Shown here: one piece after another, positions 54,237 through 63,200 of the stretch
Layout: every line of letters starts with the position of its first letter
How positions within the stretch are numbered: position 1 is the stretch's first letter
Source: Neoroseomonas lacus
Lineage (GTDB): Bacteria; Pseudomonadota; Alphaproteobacteria; Acetobacterales; Acetobacteraceae
DNA: 64,000 bases
NCBI RefSeq assembly: GCF_014644535.1
Contig: NZ_BMKW01000009.1
Location: 241,016 to 305,015, forward strand
Direction of reading: 5' to 3'
Notes under the pieces: generated by a model
What the model was told of the DNA's origin: nothing
Databases searched by the model: none
What the model saw: the letters and a program-made list of their open reading frames with translations, nothing else
Made by a program: the position numbers and the translations under genes

Positions 54237-56063
54237 TCACTGCACGGCGAACAAGCGGAAGCCGGACAGCGCCTCGGGCAGTGGCACCGGGCGCAGCCAG
54301 GCCGGTGCCTCGCCGTCGCGGAGCAGCGCGGCGAGGCTGCCCGGCGGCACCACGATCTCCGGTGTCGCGGCGCAGAACAGCAGCAGCGATACCTCGCGCC
54401 GGTGCAGCACCGCGCGTGCGGCCAGGGGGTCGGTCGCCTCGAAGGCGGCCAGCGTATCGGCGAAGGCGGCGCCGCCGCGATGATAGGGGCCGGTCACGGT
54501 GCGATAGGGCGCGCGCCAGGCGATCTCGGGCCCGATGAAGATGTTGGAGGCCATCAGGATCGGCGGCTTCTCACCGGCGATGACGCCCGGCCGCGCCTCG
54601 CCCAGCCAGCGGGCCATGGCGGTGCCGTCGCAACCCGCCGCATGGGCCTGCCGTTCGGGCAGGCGGACCTGGGCGACCGGGGAGGCGCCGAGCAGCGACA
54701 GCAGCGGCAGCCCCAGAAGCCCGAACAGCAACCCGGCCGCCAGCAATGCACGCGGCACCTCGCCGCGCGGCCGGGGGGCGGCGAGCAGCAGCCCGACCAT
54801 GCCGGCCCCGGCGACCGCGGCCGGCACCGCGAGGTCGAGCGCGAAGCGCCGCGCCGCGAAGGCGGCGATGAGTGTGGCGACCAGCATGGCGGCCACCGCT
54901 AGCCCGGCCGGCCAGCGCCCGTCCCGCCGCCAGCCCGGCGCGGCCAGCAGGACCGCGACCAGCGCTATGACCGGCGGCCCGCCGATGGTTGACAGTGTCG
55001 TGCCGAGCCCCCCTGACGCGAAAGGCGGCAGGGGTTGCATTTCCTGCACATTGGGCAGCATCACGCTGCGCGAGGCCGCATCCGCCTGGCCCAGCGAGGC
55101 GAGCAGCGCGTTCGGGAACAGCCCCAGCAGCGCCGCGAAGGCGACCCCGGCCGCCGCCCCGCAGACGAGGAGGCGTCGCCCGCGCGGCCAGCCGCCGACC
55201 CGTGCCGCCACCAGGAACACCGCTGTTATCAACAGCGCCAGCACCAGATGATGCACCGAGACCCGGTCGTAATCGACGGCGAGCCAGCCCGTGGGGGGGC
55301 GTTCCACCACAATCGCGACGACCGTCGCCGCCGCGATGCCGAGCCCCATGCGCAGACCCTGCAACGCGAGTGCACGGCCATCCGCCGCCATTATCACCGC
55401 GAGCCCCGTCGTCAGCAGGACCGGCGCGGCGGCGAGCAACACCTCGGGGCTGACCCAGATGCCGGCGCCGAAGGCGAGGCCGGCCCCGGCCGCCGCCCCT
55501 GCCGCTCCGCCCGGGGCCAGCGCACGGATCGCCGCGCCGAGACCGAGGGCGAGCGTCAGCAGCATCAGCGCATGGTGGTCGGCCCGGCCGGCGGTGCAGT
55601 ACAGCGTCGCGGTCGGCGTCGCGATCATCAGCAGCACCGCATACCAGGGGGCCTTGCCGGGCCACAGGCCGCGCGCCGCCCAGGCCGCGGCGATCGCCGC
55701 CAGCAGATGCAGCACCGGGGAGACGAAAATACCGGCGAGGAAGATTGCCTGCCGTGGCTGGAGCCCGCCGAGCCATTCGAGCAGCCGCGCCGGCAGCAGG
55801 ATCAGCACGTCGAGCGGCCGGGTCCAGTGCAGTGCCAGCCCCTCGGGCGCCATCACCGCCATGGTCACGTCGTCGTACCAGCCGCCGCCCAGGCGTAGTT
55901 CGAGCACGCGGTCGAGCCGCAGATAGGCGTCCGGGTCCGCTAGCCGGCCGAAGGGCAGCACGGCATCGGCGGCGGCGAGGGCGCCGAGATTGACCGCCAC
56001 GACCGCGACGATCGCGAAGAGGATGAGCGGCAGGCTGATGCGGGCGGGTGGTTCGGGCTGCAT
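54237..56063 (-). CDS. Large polytopic membrane protein, possible GT-C glycosyltransferase
   Basis: A 608-aa protein with about 12 membrane helices and a soluble C-terminal 140 residues. The first loop contains FGRLADPDAYLRLDRVLEL, an acidic motif in the place where GT-C enzymes (STT3/AglB-like) have their catalytic Asp, followed by WTRPLDVLILLPARLLEW. RADHHALMLLTLALGLG matches the later STT3-like DHH region. The combination suggests a glycosyl- or oligosaccharyl-transferase relative, but no WWDYG-type motif is visible, so this is tentative. The ATG at 56063 is chosen over upstream in-frame codons. Confidence 0.65.
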   Translation of the reverse strand: MQPEPPARISLPLILFAIVAVVAVNLGALAAADAVLPFGRLADPDAYLRLDRVLELRLGGGWYDDVTMAVMAPEGLALHWTRPLDVLILLPARLLEWLGGLQPRQAIFLAGIFVSPVLHLLAAIAAAWAARGLWPGKAPWYAVLLMIATPTATLYCTAGRADHHALMLLTLALGLGAAIRALAPGGAAGAAAGAGLAFGAGIWVSPEVLLAAAPVLLTTGLAVIMAADGRALALQGLRMGLGIAAATVVAIVVERPPTGWLAVDYDRVSVHHLVLALLITAVFLVAARVGGWPRGRRLLVCGAAAGVAFAALLGLFPNALLASLGQADAASRSVMLPNVQEMQPLPPFASGGLGTTLSTIGGPPVIALVAVLLAAPGWRRDGRWPAGLAVAAMLVATLIAAFAARRFALDLAVPAAVAGAGMVGLLLAAPRPRGEVPRALLAAGLLFGLLGLPLLSLLGASPVAQVRLPERQAHAAGCDGTAMARWLGEARPGVIAGEKPPILMASNIFIGPEIAWRAPYRTVTGPYHRGGAAFADTLAAFEATDPLAARAVLHRREVSLLLFCAATPEIVVPPGSLAALLRDGEAPAWLRPVPLPEALSGFRLFAVQ

Positions 56064-56308
56064 CGGGGGCCTGGCATCCTTGTTCCGCGCGGCTTCGGAT
56101 GTGCGCGGCGGCCTGGTGGGCGTCAAGCGTGGCGACCCGCTTGCCGGCCCGCCGCCGGCGCGCCACGCTGCGATACGCCATGCCGCCGAGCCTTTCCGAT
56201 GACGGCATCATCGGGCAGGCGAACGGCACGGCGCGCAGGGTTGGTGTCGCGGCTGCGCGCGAATCTCAGGACCCCGATGCAGGCCAGCCGGTGTCGGACA
56301 GCAAGGGC

Positions 56309-57169
56309 ATGACCATGGTGCGCCACCAGCTTTTCGTTCGTCTGGGCGACACACGCTATCGCATCGAGCGCCCCTGGGGCGAAGTGCCGACCGGCTGCGG
56401 CGCGCCGAGCGATGTCGCCTGCGACGCCGAGGGTCGCGTCTATGTCCAGCTCCGCCAGGACCCGATGACCGACCCGGAGAACCCCGGCGTCGTGGTGCTC
56501 GCGCCGGACGGACGGCGCATCGATGCCTGGGGCGGCGCCGAGATCGCCGACGGGCACATGCTTTCCGTGCATCCCGATGGGCGCGTCTTCGTGGTGGATC
56601 GGGATGCGCAGGAGATCATCGTCTTCTCGCGCGACGGCAGGCGGCTGGGCGGCCTCGGCCGGCGACACCATCCGGGCGAGCCGTTCAACGCGCCCTGCGA
56701 TGTCGCCTTCGGGCCGGATGGGTCGATCTATGTCGCAGATGGCTATGCCGCATCGGTGGTGCATCGCTTCAGCGCCGAGGGCACCCCGATGGGGCGATGG
56801 GGCGGCGAAGGCACCGGACCGGGCGAGTTCTCGACGCCGCATTCCGTCTGGGTGCTGCGCGATGGGCGCGTGACCGTGGCGGATCGCGAGAACAACCGCG
56901 TGCAGGTATTCACGGCGGATGGGTCGTGGCTCGACGACTGGCGCGGCAACCACAAGCCGATGAGCGTGCACGGCGCGCCGGGCGGCGGGCTGTATGTGAC
57001 CGACCAGGTGCCGCAACTCTCGCTGCTGGGGCCGGATGGGTCGATCTTGGGGCGATGCCGGCCGGTGCTGAACGGGGCCCATGGAATGTGGTGCGCGCCG
57101 GATGCTTGCATCTTTCTGTCGGAGCAGAATCCGTCGCGGGTGACGCGGTTGGTGCCGGTGGAAGGGTGA
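56309..57169 (+). CDS. NHL-repeat beta-propeller protein
   Basis: A 286-aa protein composed of NHL/SMP-30-like blades: APSDVACDAEGRVYVQL, GHMLSVHPDGRVFVVDRDAQ, NAPCDVAFGPDGSIYVADGY and TPHSVWVLRDGRVTVADREN. These form a propeller of about five or six blades. Related proteins include the lyase domain of peptidyl-amidating enzymes and lactonases; catalytic residues are not certain here. There is no signal peptide with the chosen start (ATG 56309; 56315 is an alternative), so it is likely cytoplasmic. The stop is directly abutted by a palindromic repeat. Confidence 0.78.
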   Translation: MTMVRHQLFVRLGDTRYRIERPWGEVPTGCGAPSDVACDAEGRVYVQLRQDPMTDPENPGVVVLAPDGRRIDAWGGAEIADGHMLSVHPDGRVFVVDRDAQEIIVFSRDGRRLGGLGRRHHPGEPFNAPCDVAFGPDGSIYVADGYAASVVHRFSAEGTPMGRWGGEGTGPGEFSTPHSVWVLRDGRVTVADRENNRVQVFTADGSWLDDWRGNHKPMSVHGAPGGGLYVTDQVPQLSLLGPDGSILGRCRPVLNGAHGMWCAPDACIFLSEQNPSRVTRLVPVEG

Positions 57170-57296
57170 AGGTCGGGGGAGGGAACTCCCCCGAACCCCC
57201 TCCTTTTTCTATCTATTGGCGCCGGCCGCGGCGGTCAGTTCCCAAGAGGCAAAAAACGGTGGGGGATTCGGGGGAGGTGTTCCTCCCCCGTCTTCC
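57169..57296. repeat. 128-bp palindromic dispersed repeat, copy 2 (inverted relative to copy 1)
   Basis: The reverse complement matches the element at 2104-2231 along its whole length, with the same 40-bp inverted arms. It occupies precisely the space between the stop codons of two convergent genes (56309-57169 plus and 57297-57683 minus). It therefore probably acts as a two-way terminator. The same GGGGGAG/CTCCCCC sub-hairpins are kept in both copies. Confidence 0.87.
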
Positions 57297-57683
57297 TTAC
57301 TCCGCCCAGGACGACCTTCCCTGGATCGCCCAGCGCCCGTCCTTCAGCGTCACGATGTAGAACGACTTGTACGACCCGATCAGCGATCCGTCCGGGCGGA
57401 AGCGGCTGAACTGCACGCGGAAATGCACCTTGCTCGGGCCGGCATCGACGAGCTCGACGTAATCCCACGCGCTGCGCGCCCATTCGCGCGCCTGGCCCTG
57501 GCGATTGAAGACGATCGAGCTGAAATCCTCCGGCCGCTCGAACACCGTAACCTTGCCGCTGTGGAAGCGCACATGCGGGAAATGACACCAGCGCGTGCGG
57601 ATCGCCTCGGCGTCCTCGGCGCTGAAGGCTTCCATGAAGCCATCCATGGCGGCGCGGGCGGCGGCGATGTCGGTCTCGCTCAT
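57297..57683 (-). CDS. NTF2/SnoaL-like small protein
   Basis: A 128-aa protein with an N-terminal helix (AAARAAMDGFMEAFSAEDAEA) followed by curved-sheet strands (VRFHSGKVTVFERPED; KVHFRVQFSRFRPDGSLIGS; YIVTLKDGRWAIQGRS). This is the cone-shaped NTF2/SnoaL fold that hosts small-molecule enzymes or binding proteins. The start overlaps the NIPSNAP gene by 4 bp, so it is the last gene of a TctC / NIPSNAP / NTF2 operon. Confidence 0.75.
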   Translation of the reverse strand: MSETDIAAARAAMDGFMEAFSAEDAEAIRTRWCHFPHVRFHSGKVTVFERPEDFSSIVFNRQGQAREWARSAWDYVELVDAGPSKVHFRVQFSRFRPDGSLIGSYKSFYIVTLKDGRWAIQGRSSWAE

Positions 57684-58276
57684 GCTTCGGCTCCGTGCAC
57701 GGTGACCCAGGTGTCGAGCAGCATCGCCCGGCGGCGTGCGAACAACGCGCCCCATCTGGCGCGCGCGGCCTGGTCCGGCCCGGCGCCGGCGCTGTTCCAG
57801 AAGCGGCTCTGTTCCCAATGCGCCAGCGACGGATACCAGGTCATCAGCAGCACATGCGCCGGGTCGGCCTCGGCGCGGTCCTGCCAGAGGCCGAGTGGTT
57901 CGCTGCCGGTGTCGCCTTCGAAACCGACCCAGGCCTCGGTGGTGATGGCGACCATCTCGGCGACGTGCTGTGGCGGCAGGATGAACCAGCGATGTGTCAC
58001 GATGCCGCCGCGTGCCGGGTCGAGTGGGGTTTCCCCGCGCGTGAGGATGGTGAGCACGCGCGTGGTCAGCGACGCCACGTCGGGGTTGCTGGCCTCGGGC
58101 GCGACGGGTGGTTCGCCGGGCCACAGCGAGACGCGGGTAACGCGGTTCATCGACGGGCCGATCTGCGCCCGCCACAGGCCGAACAGCCGCCCGCCGGGCA
58201 CCGCGCCGAGCGTCGCCTGCAAGGCGGCGGCGCGGCGGGGGTGGGCGTTAAATTCCTCGAATCGCAGCAGCGTCAT
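57680..58276 (-). CDS. NIPSNAP-like dimeric alpha-beta barrel protein
   Basis: A 198-aa protein. LLRFEEFNAHPRRAAALQAT, VPGGRLFGLWRAQIGPSMNR and a second part with VLLMTWYPSLAHWEQSRFW suggest two ferredoxin-like halves of the NIPSNAP/dimeric alpha-beta barrel type. Enzymatic function is unknown. It begins 5 bp after the TctC gene and overlaps the next gene by 4 bp. It is probably involved in metabolism of the acid that the TctC protein binds. Confidence 0.7.
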   Translation of the reverse strand: MTLLRFEEFNAHPRRAAALQATLGAVPGGRLFGLWRAQIGPSMNRVTRVSLWPGEPPVAPEASNPDVASLTTRVLTILTRGETPLDPARGGIVTHRWFILPPQHVAEMVAITTEAWVGFEGDTGSEPLGLWQDRAEADPAHVLLMTWYPSLAHWEQSRFWNSAGAGPDQAARARWGALFARRRAMLLDTWVTVHGAEA

Positions 58277-58281
58277 GCGGG

Positions 58282-59241
58282 TCAGCCTTCCAGTCTCAGC
58301 CCGGTGCGGGCGATGATGTCGCGCCAGCGGAGGCGCTCGGCGGCGAGGAAGGCGCGGAACGCCTCGGGGCCGAGAAAGGCCGGGTCGAACGCCAGCGCCT
58401 GCAGGCGTTCCGCCGTCACCGGTTCGGCCATGATGGTGCCGAGCAGCGCGCCGGTCTGGTCGATGAAGGCCGGCGACACGCGCGCCGGCGCCGAAAGCGA
58501 ATAGAAGGCCGAGTGGTCGTAGGCGGGGTAGCCGGCCTCGATCATGGTCGGCACACCCGGCAAGGATGGCTGCCGCACCGGGCCGGTCACCGCCAGCACG
58601 CGCACGCTGCCTTCGCGCAGCAGCGGCAGCAGCCCGCCGGCCGAGACCGCGTAGAATTGCAGCCGCCCGGCCACCAGTTCCTGCAAGGCCTGGCTCGCGC
58701 CGCGGAAGGGGATGTGTTGCATGTCGATCCCCTCGCCCTGGCGCATCATCTCGCCGATGACGTGGGCCAGCGTGCCCGGACCCGCCGAGCCGAAATTGGC
58801 GACGCCAGGATGGGCGCGCGCCCAGGCGATGAACTCGGCGACGGTGGTCGCCGGTACCGAGGCGTGCACGACGATCGCGTACCAGGAGATCACCAGCCGC
58901 GCGATCGGCGCGAAGTCGCGCGCCGGGTCGTAGGGGATGGTCGGCCGCAGCATCGGGTTGCGCACCATCGAGGAATCGCTGCCCAGGATCAGCGTGTGCC
59001 CGTCCGGTTCCGCGGCGGCGCCGGCCTGCATGGCGAGGTCACCGCCCGCGCCGGGGCGGGCTTCCACCACCACCGCCTGGCCGGTCAGCGCGGTGATCCG
59101 CGTGCCGGTGATGCGGGCGAGGGCATCCGTCGCGCCGCCGGTGGCGAAGGGGGTGATGATGCGCAGCGGGCGCTGCTGAGCACGCGCCGCGGGCGCGAGC
59201 AACAGGGCCGGCGCGGCGAGCAGGGCTCGGCGTCGGAGCAT
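58282..59241 (-). CDS. TctC/Bug-type tripartite tricarboxylate transporter binding protein
   Basis: A 319-aa protein with an export signal (MLRRRALLAAPALLLAPAARA). Family features are IITPFATGGATDALARITG, EARPGAGGDLAMQAGAAAEP, FGSAGPGTLAHVIGEMMRQ and HIPFRGASQALQELVAGRL. It is the third intact Bug protein in the window and has no tctA/tctB beside it. First gene of a three-gene operon with NIPSNAP-like and NTF2-like proteins. A palindrome of GntR/FCD type lies 74 bp upstream. Confidence 0.9.
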   Translation of the reverse strand: MLRRRALLAAPALLLAPAARAQQRPLRIITPFATGGATDALARITGTRITALTGQAVVVEARPGAGGDLAMQAGAAAEPDGHTLILGSDSSMVRNPMLRPTIPYDPARDFAPIARLVISWYAIVVHASVPATTVAEFIAWARAHPGVANFGSAGPGTLAHVIGEMMRQGEGIDMQHIPFRGASQALQELVAGRLQFYAVSAGGLLPLLREGSVRVLAVTGPVRQPSLPGVPTMIEAGYPAYDHSAFYSLSAPARVSPAFIDQTGALLGTIMAEPVTAERLQALAFDPAFLGPEAFRAFLAAERLRWRDIIARTGLRLEG

Positions 59242-59314
59242 GGGGCGGTTCCTCCGTCGCCGATGCTGCGCCGGTCCATGGGGGAAGGAAAGGCCCCCCG
59301 CCGGGCCTAGTCAG

Positions 59315-59328
59315 TCGGTCTGACCAAT
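59315..59328. promoter_or_regulatory. Candidate GntR (FCD-type) operator upstream of TctC operon
   Basis: TCGGTCTGACCAAT contains GGTC-T-GACC and resembles the TGGTCTGACCA palindromes bound by FCD-type GntR regulators. It is placed 74 bp before the TctC start on the reverse strand. No GntR gene is in the window. Assignment rests on motif resemblance. Confidence 0.4.
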
Positions 59329-59392
59329 GGCCGTAGCCCGGGCCGAAGGCCGGGCGGGGACGTGGGCCGGTGCCGTCTGATCGAAGGTTACG

Positions 59393-60262
59393 CTAACGCC
59401 TGCGCGCGATGAACGGATGCGTCAGCCCGAACAGGTCGAGCGTGGTGTAGCCCTGGGCTACCAGCGCCCGCAGCATGGCGGGGTCGTACCCGGCCTGCGC
59501 CTCGATCTGGATCTCGTTGCGCAGGATATCGATGTCGTCGAGCGTGGCGCAGGCATCGAGGTATTCATGCGGTCGCCGTCGGTTGAACAGCAGCGGATCG
59601 GTCATGAACTGGCGCAGCCGGCCTGTATCGTAATAGTCGCTGGTGCGCCCCGTCACTTCCGCCTCGCGCGCCAGGGCGACCACGCCGTCGGCATCCAGGC
59701 GCAGATGCGGCCAGGGATCGTGGTCGAAGGCGCCACCCCAGTGCGGCCCCGAGCGCGCGCACCACATCGGCGCGGCGGCGCTGTAGACGATGCCGCCCGA
59801 TGTGGCGACGCGCGCCATCTCACGGAGCGCGGCGGCGATGTCGGGCACATGCTCGAGCGTCGTATGGCGAAGACCAGGTCGAAGCAGCCGCTGTCGAGCG
59901 GCATGGCCTCCGCCGAGGCCTCGACGTAGCTTACCTTCGGGTAGGTGTAGTTGCGCCCGACCTCGTCCATCACATCCAGGCCGACGACGCGCGCGGCGCC
60001 CAGCTCGATGAAATGCGCGCAATCCTCGCGGCGATTGCAGCCGACGATCAGCACGCTGCGCCACGTCAGCTCGACGCAGCGGGCCGCCTGTGACTGGTGA
60101 TATCGCTTGTAGTCGGGGGGGGCGGCAGCGACGGCCGCCGCCGCGTCCGCATCGCGCAGTTGCATCCAGCTTGGCGGTTCGGGCGGTGGAGCGGGGTGGT
60201 GGTGGCGGCGGTGGCGGCGCGACACGGTCAACCAGCCGCAGCAATCTGTCGCGCAGGGCCAT
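59393..60262 (-). pseudogene. SAM-dependent methyltransferase, two frameshifts
   Basis: The N-terminus (MALRDRLLRLVDRVAPPPPP) reads in one frame, the middle in another (PSWMQLRDADAAAAVAAAPP; SVLIVGCNRREDCAHFIELG with the SAM glycine loop; GLDVMDEV acidic residue). The rest is back in the first frame (TTLEHVPDIAAALREMARVA to the stop at 59393). One break is in the Pro-rich stretch near 60195-60225. The other, near 59866, looks like loss of one C in what should read A-H-T-T-L-E-H. Rejoined, it is a class I methyltransferase of about 290 aa. It could be a genuine pseudogene or two sequence errors. Confidence 0.65.
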
Positions 60263-60285
60263 CGCCATCTCTTTCGGTTCAGCGG

Positions 60286-63200
60286 TCAGTGTGGCGCGTG
60301 CGGGTCCAACAGTGCATCCGGCAGCGTCATCACCCGTGCGCCATAGGTCCAGACCAGCGTGCATTCCACTTGCCGGCCCGGGAAGGCGGCGCGCAGCAGG
60401 GCACGATAGGCCGCCATCTGCCGCAGATACAGCGGCGCCACGGCGGCGGCGGTCGCCGGCGGCGGGCGGTTGGTCTTGTAGTCGAGCACCAGCACGCGGT
60501 CGGGCGTCACCAGAAGCCGGTCCACCTGGCCGGCGATCAGCCGGCCGCCGACGCGGCCGGCGAGGGGCGCCTCCGCCAGGCTGTCGGGGCCGAGGGCGGC
60601 GGTCAGCAGCGGGTTGTCCAGCAGGGCCAGCACCTCGGCGAGCACGGCGGCGCGTTCGGCTTCCTCCAGCCCGTGGCCGGGGCGGTCGAGGAAGCGGCTT
60701 GCCATCGCCGCGCGCTGGTCTGGGGCGTGGTCGGGCAGGTGCTGCAACAGCGCATGCACCAAGCGGCCGCGCCGGAAGCGCAGGCCGCTCGGGTCGTCGG
60801 CGGGGCGTGGCGGGGCGGCGGGGGTTTCCTCCTCGCCGGGCAGGGAGGACGGGGCGACGGCGCCCTCCGGGGCCTCGGACGGGGCGGGGCGATGCGCCCA
60901 GTCGGGCAGGGTGGCGGCGGTGACACGGGCGCGCGGCGGGTCTTCCGCTTTGGGCGGCGCGGTCTGCGGGCCATCGAGGCGGCGGAGCATCGCCTCGGGC
61001 GGGAACAGGCCAGCCGGGCCGCCGAAGACGGTCGGGTCGAAGGCGGCGTCCATCGCGCCGTCGAGCCGCGCGAAACCACGCTCGACCAGCCGGTACCATG
61101 ACCCGTCCGGTACGGATTTCGAGGTCTGCCAGCCGCAGACGATGACGCGGTCCTCCGCACGGGTCAGCGCGACATAGAGCAGGCGGTGGCGTTCGCGCGC
61201 ATCGGCGTCCTGGTCCTGCTGGCGGCGCTGCGCCAGCGCGGCGGCGTCGAAGCCCTCGCTGCGCGGCGCCCAGATCGGCAGGTCGTCCTCCAGCCAACGC
61301 AGCGTGGTGCGGTCGCGCGGTTCGGCGGTGGTGTCGGGCAGGATGACGATGGGCGCCTGCAATCCCTTGGCGCCATGCACGGTCATGATGCGCACGGCGT
61401 CGCCGGCGCCCTCGGCCTCGCGCTTCACCTCGGCGCCGCCCTGGCGCAGCTGCTGCACGAAGACCTGCAATGATGGCGGATGCGCGCGTTCATGCTGGAG
61501 CGCGGCATTGAGGAATTCATCGAGCGGGTCGGCGGCATCGGGGCCGAGGCGGGCGAGCATACGGGCGCGGCCGGCCTGCGCGTCGAGCGGCCCCGGCGCG
61601 CCGAGCGCGCCGGCGAACAGCGCATGCGGCGTGGCGAAGTCGGCGCTGGCCATCAGCGCCGCCAGCCAATCAGCCACCCGCCCTAGGCGGGATGCCGCGC
61701 CCCGATGCGCCACCAGCGCCGACCACAGCCGGCCTTCGCGCGGCTGGGCGAGCGCCAGCAATTCATCTTCGTCGAGCCCGACCAGCGGCGATTTCAGCAG
61801 CGCGGCGAGGGAGAGGTCATCCTCCGGCAGCAGCAGCACATCGGCCAGCGCGAGCATGTCCTGCACGGCGATCTGTTCGGCCAGCACCATGCGGTCGACG
61901 CCGCCGACCGGGATGCGCAGATCCTTCAGCGCGCGCACCAGCGAGGGCACGAAGCCGCCGCGTGCCCGCGCCCGCACCAGCACCAGGATGTCGCCCGGCC
62001 GCACACGACGGCCCGCGGGTTGTTCGGCGGCGCGGCCGGTATCGACGCGGGCGGGCAGCGTCTCATGGGCCAGCATGTGGGCGATGCGCGCGGCGAGCAG
62101 CGTGGCCAGGCGCTGCGGCGCGCCCTCGGCATCGATCGGCGTTTCGGGCGGTGCCCAGGGCGGCGGTTCGGCGGCATCGACGGCGGTGAGCAGCGGCCAT
62201 AGCTCGACTTGGCCGGCCTGGCCGGCGCGGTCGGCGAAGTGGCGCAGCGTTTCGCCCTCCGTCACCACGCCCTCACGCGCGGCGCCCTCGGCGAAGACCG
62301 CATCCACCAGGGCAAGCACCGGCTCGGTCGAACGGAAGGACACGTCGAGGGCGACGGGGCGGAATTCCTGCTCCGCGTCGGGCACCGCCGCCGCGTAGTG
62401 GCGTCGCTCGCGGGCGAAGCCTTCCGCATCGGCGCCCTGGAAGCGGTAGATCGATTGCTTTTCATCGCCGACGGCGAAGATGCTGCGTCCGGCGTCACGC
62501 GCGCCCAGCCCCGCGAAGAATTCCGAGGTCAGCGCGCGCACGATGCCCCATTGGTCGGGGTTGGAATCCTGCGCCTCGTCCAGCAGGACATGGTCGAGGC
62601 CGCCATCGAGCTTGAACAGCACCCAGGCGCTGCCGGGGTCTTCCAGCAGGCGTTCCGCGCCGCGGATCAGGTCGTCGTAGTCGAGCATGCCGGAGCGGCG
62701 CTTGGCGGCGTCGTAGCGTTGCAGCACCGGCGCGCCGATCGACAGTAGCGCGATGGTCGCCGCCAGCAGCCGCGCGGCGGCGCGGGAATCCTGCACCTCG
62801 GCCACGCGTTCGGCCTCGGCCCGCATGGTGGCGAGCAGGTCGTCGTACTCGGCGGCGATGCGCTTGTCCTTGGTGACCAGGCCACGATCGGCGCGCTGCT
62901 CATCCTTCGCTGTCAGGAACAGCGATTTCCATTCATCCCAACGCGCGGCGCGGCCGGCGATGTCGAGCACCAGCCAATCTGCCATGCGCGCGGCGTTGCG
63001 CTGGTCGGTCTTTTCATTGCCGCTTTGCCCGAGCCGTCGCGCGACGGAGAGCAGCGGCGCGGCGTCGATGTCGCAGGCGCCGGCGATCAGCGTATCCTCG
63101 CGCGTCTCGCCAGGGGCGAGGCCGAGCGCGCGCGCGAGTGCGGGTTCCAGCCCGGCGATGCCCTGGCGATTTTCCACCGCGCGCAGCAGCCGCCCGCGAT

